Assembly (NCBI RefSeq): GCF_016863335.1
Contig: NZ_BOOR01000057.1
Location: 1 to 64,000, forward strand
Reading direction: 5' to 3'
Source of the DNA: Planotetraspora thailandica
GTDB lineage: Bacteria; Actinomycetota; Actinomycetes; Streptosporangiales; Streptosporangiaceae
DNA: 64,000 bases
Shown: positions 11,461 through 19,791 of the stretch, in pieces
Layout: the number at the start of each line of letters is the position of its first letter
Numbering within the stretch: the stretch's first letter is position 1
Made by a program: the position numbers and the translations under genes
Notes under the pieces: model-generated
What the model was told of the DNA's origin: nothing
Databases searched by the model: none
What the model saw: only the letters and a program-made list of their open reading frames with translations

Positions 11461-11880
11461 TCAGCCGGCGTCTCTTTCGATGAATTCGAGCCGGTTCCCC
11501 ACCGGGTCGTCCGCGTAAAAGCGACGGTGCCCGGGGAAGTCGCCGTCCCAGACGACCTCCACCCCGCGGCCGGCCAGGCGTTCGGCGAGCTCGTCCAGGC
11601 CGGTGACGCGGATGCCCGGATGCGCCTTGCGCGCGGGCCGGAACCCCTGCTCCACGCCGAGGTGGATCTCCAGGGTGTCGGCGCGCACCCACAGTCCGCC
11701 GCGGGCCTTGAGCGCAGGAGGCTTGTCGATCTCGAGCATGCCGAGCACGCCCACGTAGAACGCCCGGCACTCCTCCTCGCTGTCCTTCGGGATGGCCAGC
11801 AGCACGTGGTGCAGGCCGTAGCCGTACGGGGACCGGTGGTCGGGTCCGTATCCCTGGGCGGAGATCGGGTGCTCGCTCAT
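11461..11880 (-). CDS. VOC-family (glyoxalase/bleomycin-resistance fold) protein
   Basis: A 139-residue protein with one pair of VOC modules: a metal-type His in YGLHHVLLAI near the N-terminus, LEIHLGVE in the middle and a Glu in NRLEFIE near the end, i.e. the His/Glu positions used for metal in this superfamily. The ATG at 11880 follows GAGGAGAGG, a strong ribosome site. Members include glyoxalase I, extradiol dioxygenases and resistance proteins that bind drugs without catalysis. Context (a divergent NmrA-type reductase) does not fix a substrate. Confidence 0.85.
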   Translation of the reverse strand: MSEHPISAQGYGPDHRSPYGYGLHHVLLAIPKDSEEECRAFYVGVLGMLEIDKPPALKARGGLWVRADTLEIHLGVEQGFRPARKAHPGIRVTGLDELAERLAGRGVEVVWDGDFPGHRRFYADDPVGNRLEFIERDAG

Positions 11881-12038
11881 GGCGCCTCTCCTCGATCGTT
11901 CGTGTGGATCAGCCGAGATCATTCTGGCGCGTGTCGACAGCTCGGGTGCCGAACACCGAGACAGAGCGTCGCAAGCGTTGGCGGGCGGGGCCGTAAATGA
12001 GTTGCCGGGCGGCTGCCCGGACCCCCAATGTGTGCGGC

Positions 12039-12875
12039 GTGAACGACACGTTGATCGTTGTCTCGGCCGCATCGGGGGCGCTCGGTCGCCTGGTGATCGG
12101 CGATCTCGTCTCCCGCGTTCCCGCCGGGCAGATTGTCGCCGCGGTGCGCGATCCCGGCCGTACCGCCGACCTCGCCGGCCGCGGGGTCCAGGTGCGCCGG
12201 GGCGACTACGACGACGCGGGCAGCCTGCGGGAGGCGTTCAAGGGAGCCGCCCGCCTGCTGCTGATCTCGTCGCCCGAGCTCGACCCGGGCCGCAGGATCG
12301 CCCAGCACACGGCGGCGATCGAGGCGGCGGGCGAGGCCGGGGTCTCGTCGGTCGTCTACACGAGCGTCCTCGGCGCCGACGTGGGCGACACGGGCGTCGC
12401 CGAGGCTCACCACGCCACCGAGCGGGCGATATTCGCCTCCGGCCTGCCGTACACGGTGGTGCGCAACCCCTTCTACAGCGAGGCGTTCATCAACGCGGGC
12501 CTGCGCGAGGCCGTCGCGTCGGGGGAGCTGACCAGCGGCACGGGTGGACGCGGACTCAACACCGCCCTGCGTGCCGATCTCGCCGAGGCGGCGGCCGTCG
12601 TGCTCACCCAGGACGGCCACCTGGGCCACGCCTACGACCTCACCGGCCCGCTGTGGACTTATCCACAGCTTGTGGACGTGTTGTCCGAGGTGGCGGGCCG
12701 CCCGGTCTCCTACCGGGGGGACGCCGCAGTCCCCGGCGCCCTCGGCTGGCTGCACGGCCAGGCGCGGGCGGGGATGCTCGAGACGCAGACGGACGACCTG
12801 GCGCTGCTGCTGGGCCGGTCCCCCACGACCCTCAGGCAGGCCGTCGCCGCGGCCCTCAGCGCTCAGATCAGATAG
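12039..12875 (+). CDS. NmrA-like NAD(P)H-binding SDR (quinone reductase-like)
   Basis: About 278 residues from the GTG at 12039. The N-terminus LIVVSAASGALGRLV is the variant GxxGxxG dinucleotide motif of atypical SDRs (NmrA, QorB/YtfG). A YTS motif near residue 107 and the HHATERAI helix that follows match QorB-type NAD(P)H:quinone reductases. The start is uncertain: the GTG has no clear ribosome site, and an in-frame ATG at 11997 after GGGCGGGG would add 14 residues. The gene converges on the permease and its last 13 bases overlap the end of that gene, so transcription of one could interfere with the other. Confidence 0.85.
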   Translation: MNDTLIVVSAASGALGRLVIGDLVSRVPAGQIVAAVRDPGRTADLAGRGVQVRRGDYDDAGSLREAFKGAARLLLISSPELDPGRRIAQHTAAIEAAGEAGVSSVVYTSVLGADVGDTGVAEAHHATERAIFASGLPYTVVRNPFYSEAFINAGLREAVASGELTSGTGGRGLNTALRADLAEAAAVVLTQDGHLGHAYDLTGPLWTYPQLVDVLSEVAGRPVSYRGDAAVPGALGWLHGQARAGMLETQTDDLALLLGRSPTTLRQAVAAALSAQIR

Positions 12876-14149
12876 CGCACCCACAGGTACGGCATGGCGA
12901 TCGCGACGGTGATCGCGGCCACCACCAGGCCGTATTTGGTGAACTCCCAGAAGCTGATCCTGGCGTTGTTGCGTTCGGCGAGGCCGAGGATCACCACGTT
13001 GGCCGACGCGCCCACCGCCGTGGCGTTGCCTCCGAGGCCGGCGCCCAGCGCGAGGGCCCACCAGAGCACGGTGGCGTCTCCGGGGGTGTTGTGGACGAGG
13101 TCGGACACGATGGGGCTCATCGTGGCGACGTAGGGGATGTTGTCCACGATGCCGGACAACGCGGCCGACGCCCACAACAAGACCATCGTGGTGAGGCCGA
13201 GCCTGCCGGTCGTCACCTCGGCGGCCGCGGAGGAGATCCGCTCGATCACGCCCGTCTCGACGAGCGCGCCCACCATCACGAACAACCCCGCGAAGAAGAC
13301 GAGCGTCGGCCATTCGACCTCGCGGATGGCGTCCTCCGTGGTCACCCGGGTCACGAGCACCAGCAGTCCGGCGCCGAGCAGGGCCACGACGGACGGCTCG
13401 TAGTGCAGCACGGGATGCAGGACGAACGCGGCGACCACGACGCACAACACGGCGATGCTCTGGGCGAGCATGCGCCGGTCGCGGATGGCGGCCTTCTCGT
13501 CGAGCCGCATGATCTCGGCGGCGCGCTCCGGATCGTAGACGAAGGACTTCCTGAACATGACCCGGCACAACCCGACGAAGACGACCACCAGCACGACGAC
13601 GAGCGGCGCGAGGTGGATCAGGAAGTCGTTGAAGGTGAGCCCGGCCCGGCTGGCGATGATGATGTTGGGCGGGTCGCCGACCAGGGTGGCGGTGCCGCCG
13701 ATGTTGGACACCATGGCCTCGGCGATCAGGAAGGGCGCGACCGGCAACCCCAGGCGCTCGCACACGAGGAACGTCACGGGCGCGATCAGCAGCACCGTGG
13801 TGACGTTGTCGAGCAGGGCCGACGCCCCGGCGGTGATGATCAGCAGGAGCACCATGAGGCGGAACGGCCGGCCTCGGGCGCGCTTGGCCGCCCAGATCGC
13901 CAGATATTCGAAGACGCCCGTCTGGCGGAGCACGCCGACGATCACCATCATGCCGAGCAGCAGGAAGACGACGTTCCAGTCGACCCCCGAGTGCTCGGAG
14001 AAGAACGCGGAGCGGGATGTGGTCGCGTGCAGGAGCAGCATGATCGCCGCCCCGCCGAGGGCTGTCTTGACCCGGTGGATCTTCTCCGTGGCGATGAGGA
14101 CGTAGGCCCCGACGAAGACGACCGTCGAGGCCCAGGCGGTCCACGTCAT
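12863..14149 (-). CDS. SLC13/ArsB-NhaD-type ion permease
   Basis: A 428-residue membrane protein with eleven or so helices in two similar halves. Each half carries the conserved loop of the ion-transporter superfamily: NIGGTATLVGDPPNI in the first and GGNATAVGASANVV in the second. This is the pattern of ArsB/NhaD/DASS carriers that move anions or antiport Na+/H+. No ArsA, ArsC or ArsR is nearby, so arsenite export is not supported. The gene overlaps the upstream CBS gene by four bases (ATGA), so the two proteins are made together and the CBS protein may sense a ligand that gates or tunes the permease. Confidence 0.9.
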   Translation of the reverse strand: MTWTAWASTVVFVGAYVLIATEKIHRVKTALGGAAIMLLLHATTSRSAFFSEHSGVDWNVVFLLLGMMVIVGVLRQTGVFEYLAIWAAKRARGRPFRLMVLLLIITAGASALLDNVTTVLLIAPVTFLVCERLGLPVAPFLIAEAMVSNIGGTATLVGDPPNIIIASRAGLTFNDFLIHLAPLVVVLVVVFVGLCRVMFRKSFVYDPERAAEIMRLDEKAAIRDRRMLAQSIAVLCVVVAAFVLHPVLHYEPSVVALLGAGLLVLVTRVTTEDAIREVEWPTLVFFAGLFVMVGALVETGVIERISSAAAEVTTGRLGLTTMVLLWASAALSGIVDNIPYVATMSPIVSDLVHNTPGDATVLWWALALGAGLGGNATAVGASANVVILGLAERNNARISFWEFTKYGLVVAAITVAIAMPYLWVRYLI

Positions 14150-14589
14150 GTGCCGACCAGCCGGTCCATCAGCGCCTGGAGGGTGATCGCGCCGAGGAGC
14201 TCGCCGCCGTCCACGACGGCGACGACCGGGCTGTGGGTGCGCGCCATGAGGGCCGCGACCTCCAGGAGCGTCGCGTCGGGGTCGGTCACCGGCAGTTCGC
14301 GCGGCCGCCCGGGCAGGGAGTCGCGCACCGTGCGCTCCCCCAGGGCGCGCAGGAACGTGTCGGCGTGCGCCTCGTCGATCACACGCGCGAGCGCCGGATC
14401 GTCCTGGCAGTAGCGCGGCACCGCCAGCCTGAGCACCTGCGTGCCGGGCAGGATCGAGAAGGGCCGGCCCCGCTCGTCGAGCACGATCAGGCCGGGCAGG
14501 TCCTGGTCGGCGAGCAGGCGGGCCGCCTGCTCGACCGGCAGGTCGAGGGTCACGGTCGGGAAAGGTGCGACGAGATCGTGTGCGCGCAT
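14146..14589 (-). CDS. CBS-domain pair protein
   Basis: A 147-residue soluble protein consisting of two CBS motifs. It opens with MRAHDLVAPFPTVTLDLPVEQAARLL and ends with a second module containing SPVVAVVDGGELLGAITLQALM. Such Bateman modules bind AMP, ATP, SAM or c-di-AMP and control enzymes or channels. The chosen ATG gives the usual start of the first CBS; upstream in-frame sequence is unrelated. The stop overlaps the permease start (ATGA), the strongest hint to its partner. CBS-membrane-protein pairs are known for CLC, MgtE and BCCT-type systems but a free-standing CBS coupled to an SLC13-type permease is less usual. Confidence 0.88.
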   Translation of the reverse strand: MRAHDLVAPFPTVTLDLPVEQAARLLADQDLPGLIVLDERGRPFSILPGTQVLRLAVPRYCQDDPALARVIDEAHADTFLRALGERTVRDSLPGRPRELPVTDPDATLLEVAALMARTHSPVVAVVDGGELLGAITLQALMDRLVGT

Positions 14590-14697
14590 ATCGCTCACCC
14601 GCTCACGGAGCACGGCTGTGCGGCATCCATCAGTCGGACTCCTGCCGTTGACGACACTTTCCGCCGACCAGACTTCCCGGCACACCTTCGACGTGTT

Positions 14698-15969
14698 TTA
14701 CCCGCCGAACCAGCTTTCGATCAGCATCTGCTCGGCACGGGGCAGCCGGCTCGTGCCGACGGAGGAGAGCGGAATCAGACGGCCCGTCGCGGGCGGGTCG
14801 CCGGCCAAGGGCGCGGCGAAGGCGAATCGCCTGCCCAGCCTGCCGTCCAAAGTCACGTAGTCGTCCGCGCCCGCGAACTCCGCGTCTCCCTGAGCGAGCT
14901 CGGCTACGGCGTCGGCCAGGCTCCGGCCGTGCCGTACGACGAGGGACGGCAGGCGGTCGGCCTCGCCGTCGGAGAGCACGAGCACGTGCCCGGCCCGATG
15001 CGCGATGAGCGTCACCGACGTCTCCGCGAACCCGGCTCGTACGGCTTCGGCCTCCAGGTGGGCGGCGACGGGCAGGGCCCAGCCGTGGAGGGAGAAGCCG
15101 GGGGCGTCCCTGACGGCCTCCACGCCCGCCCGCGCGTAGGGCACCGTGGCCGACGGCAGGTCGTCGACGGGGAACCAGCCCAGCTCGGCGCACTTGTGGG
15201 GCTCGGCGTTGACCGGCGTGCCGTGGACGGTCTCGGCCACCAGGAACATCCCGATCCGCGCCGTGCCGCCGGGGTTGCGGTGATGCATCACGTGGGCCAC
15301 GGTCAGGCCGGAGACCTCGACGCCCAGCTCTTCCCTGGCCTCCCTGGCCGTCGCCTCGATCACCGACTCCCCCTCTTCCAAGTGGCCCGACGGCATGATC
15401 TGCCACTCGCCGTCCGCATAACCCGTGCCCTGGCGGCGGCCGAGGAGCACCCGGCCCGCGTCGTCGAACAGCAGGAGGTGCACGTCGACGACCGGGCGGT
15501 AACGGCCGGGGGCGTAGGTCGCCGCGTCCAGCAGCGCGGGCAGCGTCTCGGCGTTCTCCGTGAGGAAACCGGCCAGCTCCGGCGGCACCAGGTTGAGGTC
15601 GGCGGCCTTCTCCGGGCGCACCCGGACGATCTCGTGGACCCCGGCGGCTGGATCGAGGAACTCGGGACCGCTCCGCCGGGTCAGGTCCATGCTCACGAGC
15701 CGGCAGGCGTAGAAGGCGCTGAGCCTGCCCGGCTCGGCCACGGAGAACACCCTCAGCGCGGGGCCGGCGACCGCGCCCAGCTCCTCGTCGAGCTCGCGGC
15801 GCAGGGTCGCCTCCGGGCCGGCGTCCGACGGCTCGACGCCGCCTCCCGGCGTGATCCAGTACGGCTCCACACCCGGCCTGATCCGCCGGAAAAGGATGAT
15901 CTCGTCGCCGTCGAAGAGGATCGCGCGGACGCTGTGCCGTACGGGATGCATGTGCTCATCCTGCTGCAT
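14698..15969 (-). CDS. Tandem NUDIX hydrolase with a third NUDIX-like C-terminal region
   Basis: A 423-residue protein. The first NUDIX domain (about residues 10-130) has a near-canonical box ending RRELDEELGA, but the Glu eight residues before REL is replaced and the loop is one residue longer. The second (about 155-290) has a full box, GHLEEGESVIEATAREAREE, so it is likely the active one. The last 120 residues contain VTLIAHRAGHVLVLSD and SLADAVAELAQ, which look like the beta-strand and helix positions of a third, box-less NUDIX fold (inference). The ATG at 15969 follows GGGGGTGGG. It is divergent from the oxidoreductase at 16029 with a 59-base gap. Confidence 0.85.
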   Translation of the reverse strand: MQQDEHMHPVRHSVRAILFDGDEIILFRRIRPGVEPYWITPGGGVEPSDAGPEATLRRELDEELGAVAGPALRVFSVAEPGRLSAFYACRLVSMDLTRRSGPEFLDPAAGVHEIVRVRPEKAADLNLVPPELAGFLTENAETLPALLDAATYAPGRYRPVVDVHLLLFDDAGRVLLGRRQGTGYADGEWQIMPSGHLEEGESVIEATAREAREELGVEVSGLTVAHVMHHRNPGGTARIGMFLVAETVHGTPVNAEPHKCAELGWFPVDDLPSATVPYARAGVEAVRDAPGFSLHGWALPVAAHLEAEAVRAGFAETSVTLIAHRAGHVLVLSDGEADRLPSLVVRHGRSLADAVAELAQGDAEFAGADDYVTLDGRLGRRFAFAAPLAGDPPATGRLIPLSSVGTSRLPRAEQMLIESWFGG

Positions 15970-16028
15970 GCCCACCCCCGCGTCGGTCCTGACCAGCAGA
16001 AGGTGAGAATCGGACGGGGGGATGATTT

Positions 16029-16892
16029 ATGCGGATCGCGGTTTTGGGGATGGGCAGAATGGGCCGGGCGCTAGCCGAGCGGCTGCTCAGGCAACACTTC
16101 TCCGTCACGGTCTGGAACCGGTCCCCGGGCAAAGCCGCCGATGTGCTCGACGAGGGCGCGACCTTGGCGCCGTCTCCGGCCGAGGCGGTCCGGAACGCAC
16201 AGGCCGTGGTGCTCTCCCTGGCCGACGATCACGCCGTCCACGCGGTCATGGAGCAGGTGGCCGAGGCCGCGTCGGGCCGGGACGACCTTGTCGTGGCCGA
16301 CACCAGCACCGTCTCCCCTGCGACGTCGCGGAGCCTTCGTGACCTGGCGCCCGGCGGGAGATTCGTCGCCGCGCCGATCCTCGGCGGCCCCCTCGACGTC
16401 GTGCTGGGGAACGCCAGGACGCTGCTCGGCGGCGACCGTGTGGCCGTCGAGCGGATCACCCCGATCTGGCGGGACGCCTTCGCCTCCTTCACCTACTGCG
16501 GTGACGACCCCGGCTGCGCGGTCACGCTGAAGCTGCTGAGCAACTACCTGCTCATGTCCAACATCGTGCTGGTCTCGGAGATCGTCGCCACGGCCGAGGC
16601 CGCCGGGATCGACCGCAAGGCGTTCCGCGAACTGCTCTTCAAGTGGCCGTCCGTGCCGCCCCTGCTCCACAACCGGCTGGACGACATCATCGGCGGCGAT
16701 CACGCCGGCTGGTTCACCACGCTGCTCGGCGCCAAGGACGTACGGCTCACGCGGGAGATCGCGGAGTCGCACGGCCTCGTGCTGCCGCTGGCCCACCTCG
16801 TCGAGCGGTTGTACGAGGAGGCTGCCGACGAGGGCTGGGCGGACTCCGACGTCGCCGCCGTCGTGGAATTGGTCAGGCGCGGCACACGCTGA
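16029..16892 (+). CDS. NAD(P)-dependent oxidoreductase, HIBADH/imine-reductase-like
   Basis: A 287-residue beta-hydroxyacid dehydrogenase-superfamily protein. The N-terminal Rossmann motif is GMGRMG (residues 7-12) and WNRSPGK after strand 2 (Arg and Lys) suggests NADP preference. The all-alpha C-domain contains LKLLSNYLLMSNI, the helix that carries the catalytic Lys in 3-hydroxyisobutyrate dehydrogenase; imine reductases replace that Lys, here a Lys is present at about 171. The 6-phosphogluconate-type signature and length fit the family. It is divergent from the NUDIX gene and 53 bases before an AKR, with which it may be cotranscribed. Substrate unknown. Confidence 0.85.
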   Translation: MRIAVLGMGRMGRALAERLLRQHFSVTVWNRSPGKAADVLDEGATLAPSPAEAVRNAQAVVLSLADDHAVHAVMEQVAEAASGRDDLVVADTSTVSPATSRSLRDLAPGGRFVAAPILGGPLDVVLGNARTLLGGDRVAVERITPIWRDAFASFTYCGDDPGCAVTLKLLSNYLLMSNIVLVSEIVATAEAAGIDRKAFRELLFKWPSVPPLLHNRLDDIIGGDHAGWFTTLLGAKDVRLTREIAESHGLVLPLAHLVERLYEEAADEGWADSDVAAVVELVRRGTR

Positions 16893-16945
16893 CCAAGTGA
16901 CGTGTGCTACTCAAGTGCCGTATTCGCGAGATCAGGAGAGATGAC

Positions 16946-17890
16946 ATGGCGGACATGACCTATCGCCGGCTTGGAGACTCGGGACTCGTCGTCTCGACGG
17001 TCGGCCTCGGGGCCAACAACTTCGGCCGCAGGATCGACCTCGATGCCACGCGGGCCGTCGTGGACGCCGCCTTCGAGGCCGGGGTCACCCTCATCGACAC
17101 GGCCGACAGCTACGGCGAGTCGGAGACGTTCCTCGGCGAGGTGCTGAAGGGGCGCCGTGACGAGGTGGTGCTGGCCACGAAGTTCGGCTGGGACACCGGC
17201 GGCGCCAACGGTCCCGACTGGGGGGCCAGGGGCTCGCGGCGGTACATCAGGAAGGCCGTCGAGCGGTCGCTTCGCCGTTTGCAGACCGACTGGATCGACC
17301 TCTACCAGTTCCACAAGCCGGACCCGTCGACGCCGCTGGAGGAGACGCTCTCGGCGTTGTCCGACCTGGTCCGCGAGGGCAAGGTGCGGTACGTGGGCTC
17401 ATCGAACCTGGCCGGCTGGCAGGTCACCGAGGCCGAGTGGATCGCCCGGACCGAAGGGCATGAGCGCTTCATCAGCGCACAGAACGAGTACAGCCTGCTG
17501 AACCGCGGCGTGGAGCGGGAGCTCAGTCCCGCGCTGGTCCACCACGGCATCGGCCTGCTCCCGTACTTCCCCCTGGCCAACGGCATGCTCACCGGCAAGT
17601 ACCGCCGTGACCAGACCAGGCCCGAGGGCACCCGGCTGGCCGACCGTCCCGAGTACCTCACCGACACCCGGTTCGACGTCGTCGAGGGGCTGGAGGCGTT
17701 CGCCGAGCGGCAGGGCGTCACCCTGCTCGACGTCGCCATCGCCGGCCTGCTCGCCCAGCCCGCGGTCGCCTCGGTGATCGCAGGCGCCACCAAGCCGGAG
17801 CAGGTCAAGGCCAACGCGGCCGCGGCGGTCTGGGTTCCGGACGAGGCCGCGCTGGCCGAGCTCGACGAGATCGCGCCCCGCCCCGCCTGA
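16946..17890 (+). CDS. Aldo/keto reductase (general AKR, YajO/IolS-like)
   Basis: A 314-residue AKR unlike the one at 3042. It has DTADSYGES (Asp and Tyr), LATKFGW (Lys) and YQFHKPD (His), and near the end VIAGATKPEQVKANAAA for NADPH binding, so the tetrad is complete. The ATG at 16946 follows AGGAGAG; a longer frame from 16904 has no ribosome site. The family detoxifies carbonyls or acts on inositol/sugar derivatives; nothing here selects among them. It ends four bases before the convergent poxB-like stop, so the two genes face each other with almost no spacer. Confidence 0.88.
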   Translation: MADMTYRRLGDSGLVVSTVGLGANNFGRRIDLDATRAVVDAAFEAGVTLIDTADSYGESETFLGEVLKGRRDEVVLATKFGWDTGGANGPDWGARGSRRYIRKAVERSLRRLQTDWIDLYQFHKPDPSTPLEETLSALSDLVREGKVRYVGSSNLAGWQVTEAEWIARTEGHERFISAQNEYSLLNRGVERELSPALVHHGIGLLPYFPLANGMLTGKYRRDQTRPEGTRLADRPEYLTDTRFDVVEGLEAFAERQGVTLLDVAIAGLLAQPAVASVIAGATKPEQVKANAAAAVWVPDEAALAELDEIAPRPA

Positions 17891-17893
17891 CAT

Positions 17894-19636
17894 CTAGGGC
17901 CGGGGCAGGTTGCGGAGGTTGCTGCGTGCCATGTTGACGACCTCGTCGGCCTCCCCGGCCAGCACCAGCTTGGTCATCGCGAGGGCGAATCCCTTCACCT
18001 GCTCCTTGCGGATCTTGGGTGGCATCGACAGGGCGTTGGGGTCGGTCAGCACGTCGACGACGACCGGCCCCTTCGTCTGGAGGGCGTCGCGCAGGCCCTC
18101 CCGCACGTCGCCGGGGTCCTCGATGCGCAGGCCTCCGATGCCGGCCGCGGCCGCCAGGGCGGCGAAGTCGGGGTTCTTGAGAGCCGTCTCATACGGCGGA
18201 TAGCCCGCGACGAGCATCTCCAGGGCGACCATGCCCAGGGAGCCGTTGTTGAAGATGACGACCTTCACTGGCAGGTCGTACTCCGCGAGGGTGAGAAGGT
18301 CGCCCAACAGCATGGCCAGGCCGCCGTCCCCGCACATGGCGACGACCTGCCTGCCGGGGGAGCAGATCTGGGCGCCGATCGCCTGTGGCAGCGCGTTGGC
18401 CATCGACCCGTGCACGAACGAGCCCAGCAGGCGCCGCCGTCCGGTGGCGCTGATCAGCCGGGCCGCCCAAACCGTGGACATGCCGGTGTCGGCAGTGAAG
18501 ACGGCGTCGTCGGCGGCGAACCGGTCGAGTGTGGCGGCCACGTGCTCCGGATGGATCGGCCGCCGGTCGCCGACCTCCTCGGCGTAGGAACGCAGCCGCC
18601 CGACGAGCTCGTCGTGCCTGCGGAGCATGCGGTCGAGGAAGGACGTGTCGGACTTCTCGACGACCTGGGTGAGCAGCGCCCGCACGGTCTCCCCCGCGTC
18701 GCCCCAGACGCCGAGGTCCAGCCGCGACCTGCGGCCGAGCCGCTCGCGGCGCACGTCCACCTGGACGATCCTGGGCTCCGTCGGCATGAACTGGGTGTAC
18801 GGAAAATCCGTGCCGAGCAGGATGAGCAGATCGCACTCGTGCATGGCGTCGTAGCAGGCGCCGTATCCCAGCAGGCCGGACATTCCCACCTCGAAGGGAT
18901 TGTCGTAGGCGATCCAGTCTTTGCCGCGCAGCGCGTACCCGATTGGCGCCTTGAGCCGGGCCGCCAACGCGATCACTTCGTCGTGGGCGCCTGCGACGCC
19001 GCGCCCGCAGAAGAGCATCACCCGCTGCGCCGAGTCGATCATCTCGGCCATCTCCTCCAGCACGGAGTCCGACGGCCGCGCGGCGGGCTGCTGCTCCAGC
19101 CGGTACGGGTGCTCCAACTGGGCGGCCGCCGCCGGCTCGTCGGCCACGTCGCCGGGCAGCACCACGACCGCCACGCCGTCGTTGCCGATGGCCTCCTGGA
19201 TCGCGATCTGGGCGACCCGCGGCATCTGCTCGGGGTGGCTGACCGTCTCGCAGTAGTGGCTGCACTCCTGGAAATAGAGCTTGGGGGTGGTCTCCTGGAA
19301 ATAGGACGTGCCGATCTCGGTGCTGGGCACCTGAGCGGCCAGGGCGAGCACGGGCGTCATGCTGCGGTGCGCGTCGTAGAGACCGTTGATCAGGTGCACG
19401 TTGCCCGGCCCGCAGCTCCCCGCGCAGGCGGTGAGCCGTCCGGTGAGCTGCGCCTCGGCCCCCGCGGCGAAGGCGCCCACCTCCTCGTGGCGCACGTGCA
19501 CCCAGTCGATGCCGTCGTGCCTGCGGACGGAGTCGACGACGGGATTGAGGCTGTCCCCGACCACGCCGTAGATCCTCCGCACACCCGCGGCCATCATGAT
19601 CTCCACGAACTGGTCGGCGACCGTGCGTCTGGCCAT
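17894..19636 (-). CDS. poxB: Pyruvate dehydrogenase (quinone)/pyruvate oxidase-type TPP enzyme
   Basis: A 580-residue ThDP-dependent enzyme that decarboxylates pyruvate to acetate, passing electrons via FAD to quinones. Features: the N-terminal HVRHEEVGAFAA loop with the Glu that activates ThDP, CGSCGPGN-type substrate loop, central FAD-binding domain, and the metal/ThDP motif GDGGLAMLLGD to FNNGSLG in the third domain. The C-terminal helix expected for membrane contact is short. The ATG at 19636 follows GGGGGAGG; a longer in-frame start at 19693 adds unrelated residues. It is divergent from the LDH/MDH-like gene and both could belong to pyruvate overflow metabolism (inference). Confidence 0.88.
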   Translation of the reverse strand: MARRTVADQFVEIMMAAGVRRIYGVVGDSLNPVVDSVRRHDGIDWVHVRHEEVGAFAAGAEAQLTGRLTACAGSCGPGNVHLINGLYDAHRSMTPVLALAAQVPSTEIGTSYFQETTPKLYFQECSHYCETVSHPEQMPRVAQIAIQEAIGNDGVAVVVLPGDVADEPAAAAQLEHPYRLEQQPAARPSDSVLEEMAEMIDSAQRVMLFCGRGVAGAHDEVIALAARLKAPIGYALRGKDWIAYDNPFEVGMSGLLGYGACYDAMHECDLLILLGTDFPYTQFMPTEPRIVQVDVRRERLGRRSRLDLGVWGDAGETVRALLTQVVEKSDTSFLDRMLRRHDELVGRLRSYAEEVGDRRPIHPEHVAATLDRFAADDAVFTADTGMSTVWAARLISATGRRRLLGSFVHGSMANALPQAIGAQICSPGRQVVAMCGDGGLAMLLGDLLTLAEYDLPVKVVIFNNGSLGMVALEMLVAGYPPYETALKNPDFAALAAAAGIGGLRIEDPGDVREGLRDALQTKGPVVVDVLTDPNALSMPPKIRKEQVKGFALAMTKLVLAGEADEVVNMARSNLRNLPRP

Positions 19637-19791
19637 GGCGACGACCTCCCCCTGGGTCCGGCGCGACGTGAGGTCTTTTCCCGAGTCTCCCATTTCTCCT
19701 ATTTGTGCAGGTCGGTGGCGTCCAAAATCTCCCCGGGCCCGGCCGGGTCGTCCGTACGGAGGGGAACCCCGAGAGGGGGAGGCGGTGCGGC

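Noticed and set aside
12863-14149. Arsenite efflux pump (arsB) call
   Set aside because: Fold and loops fit the superfamily, but no ars regulator, reductase or ATPase is nearby; a general SLC13/ArsB-NhaD-type label is safer.
11879-14413. Plus-strand open frame of 844 codons across VOC, SDR, permease and CBS genes
   Set aside because: It spans several genes with clear domains on their own frames and shows only low-complexity His/Asp/Arg sequence.
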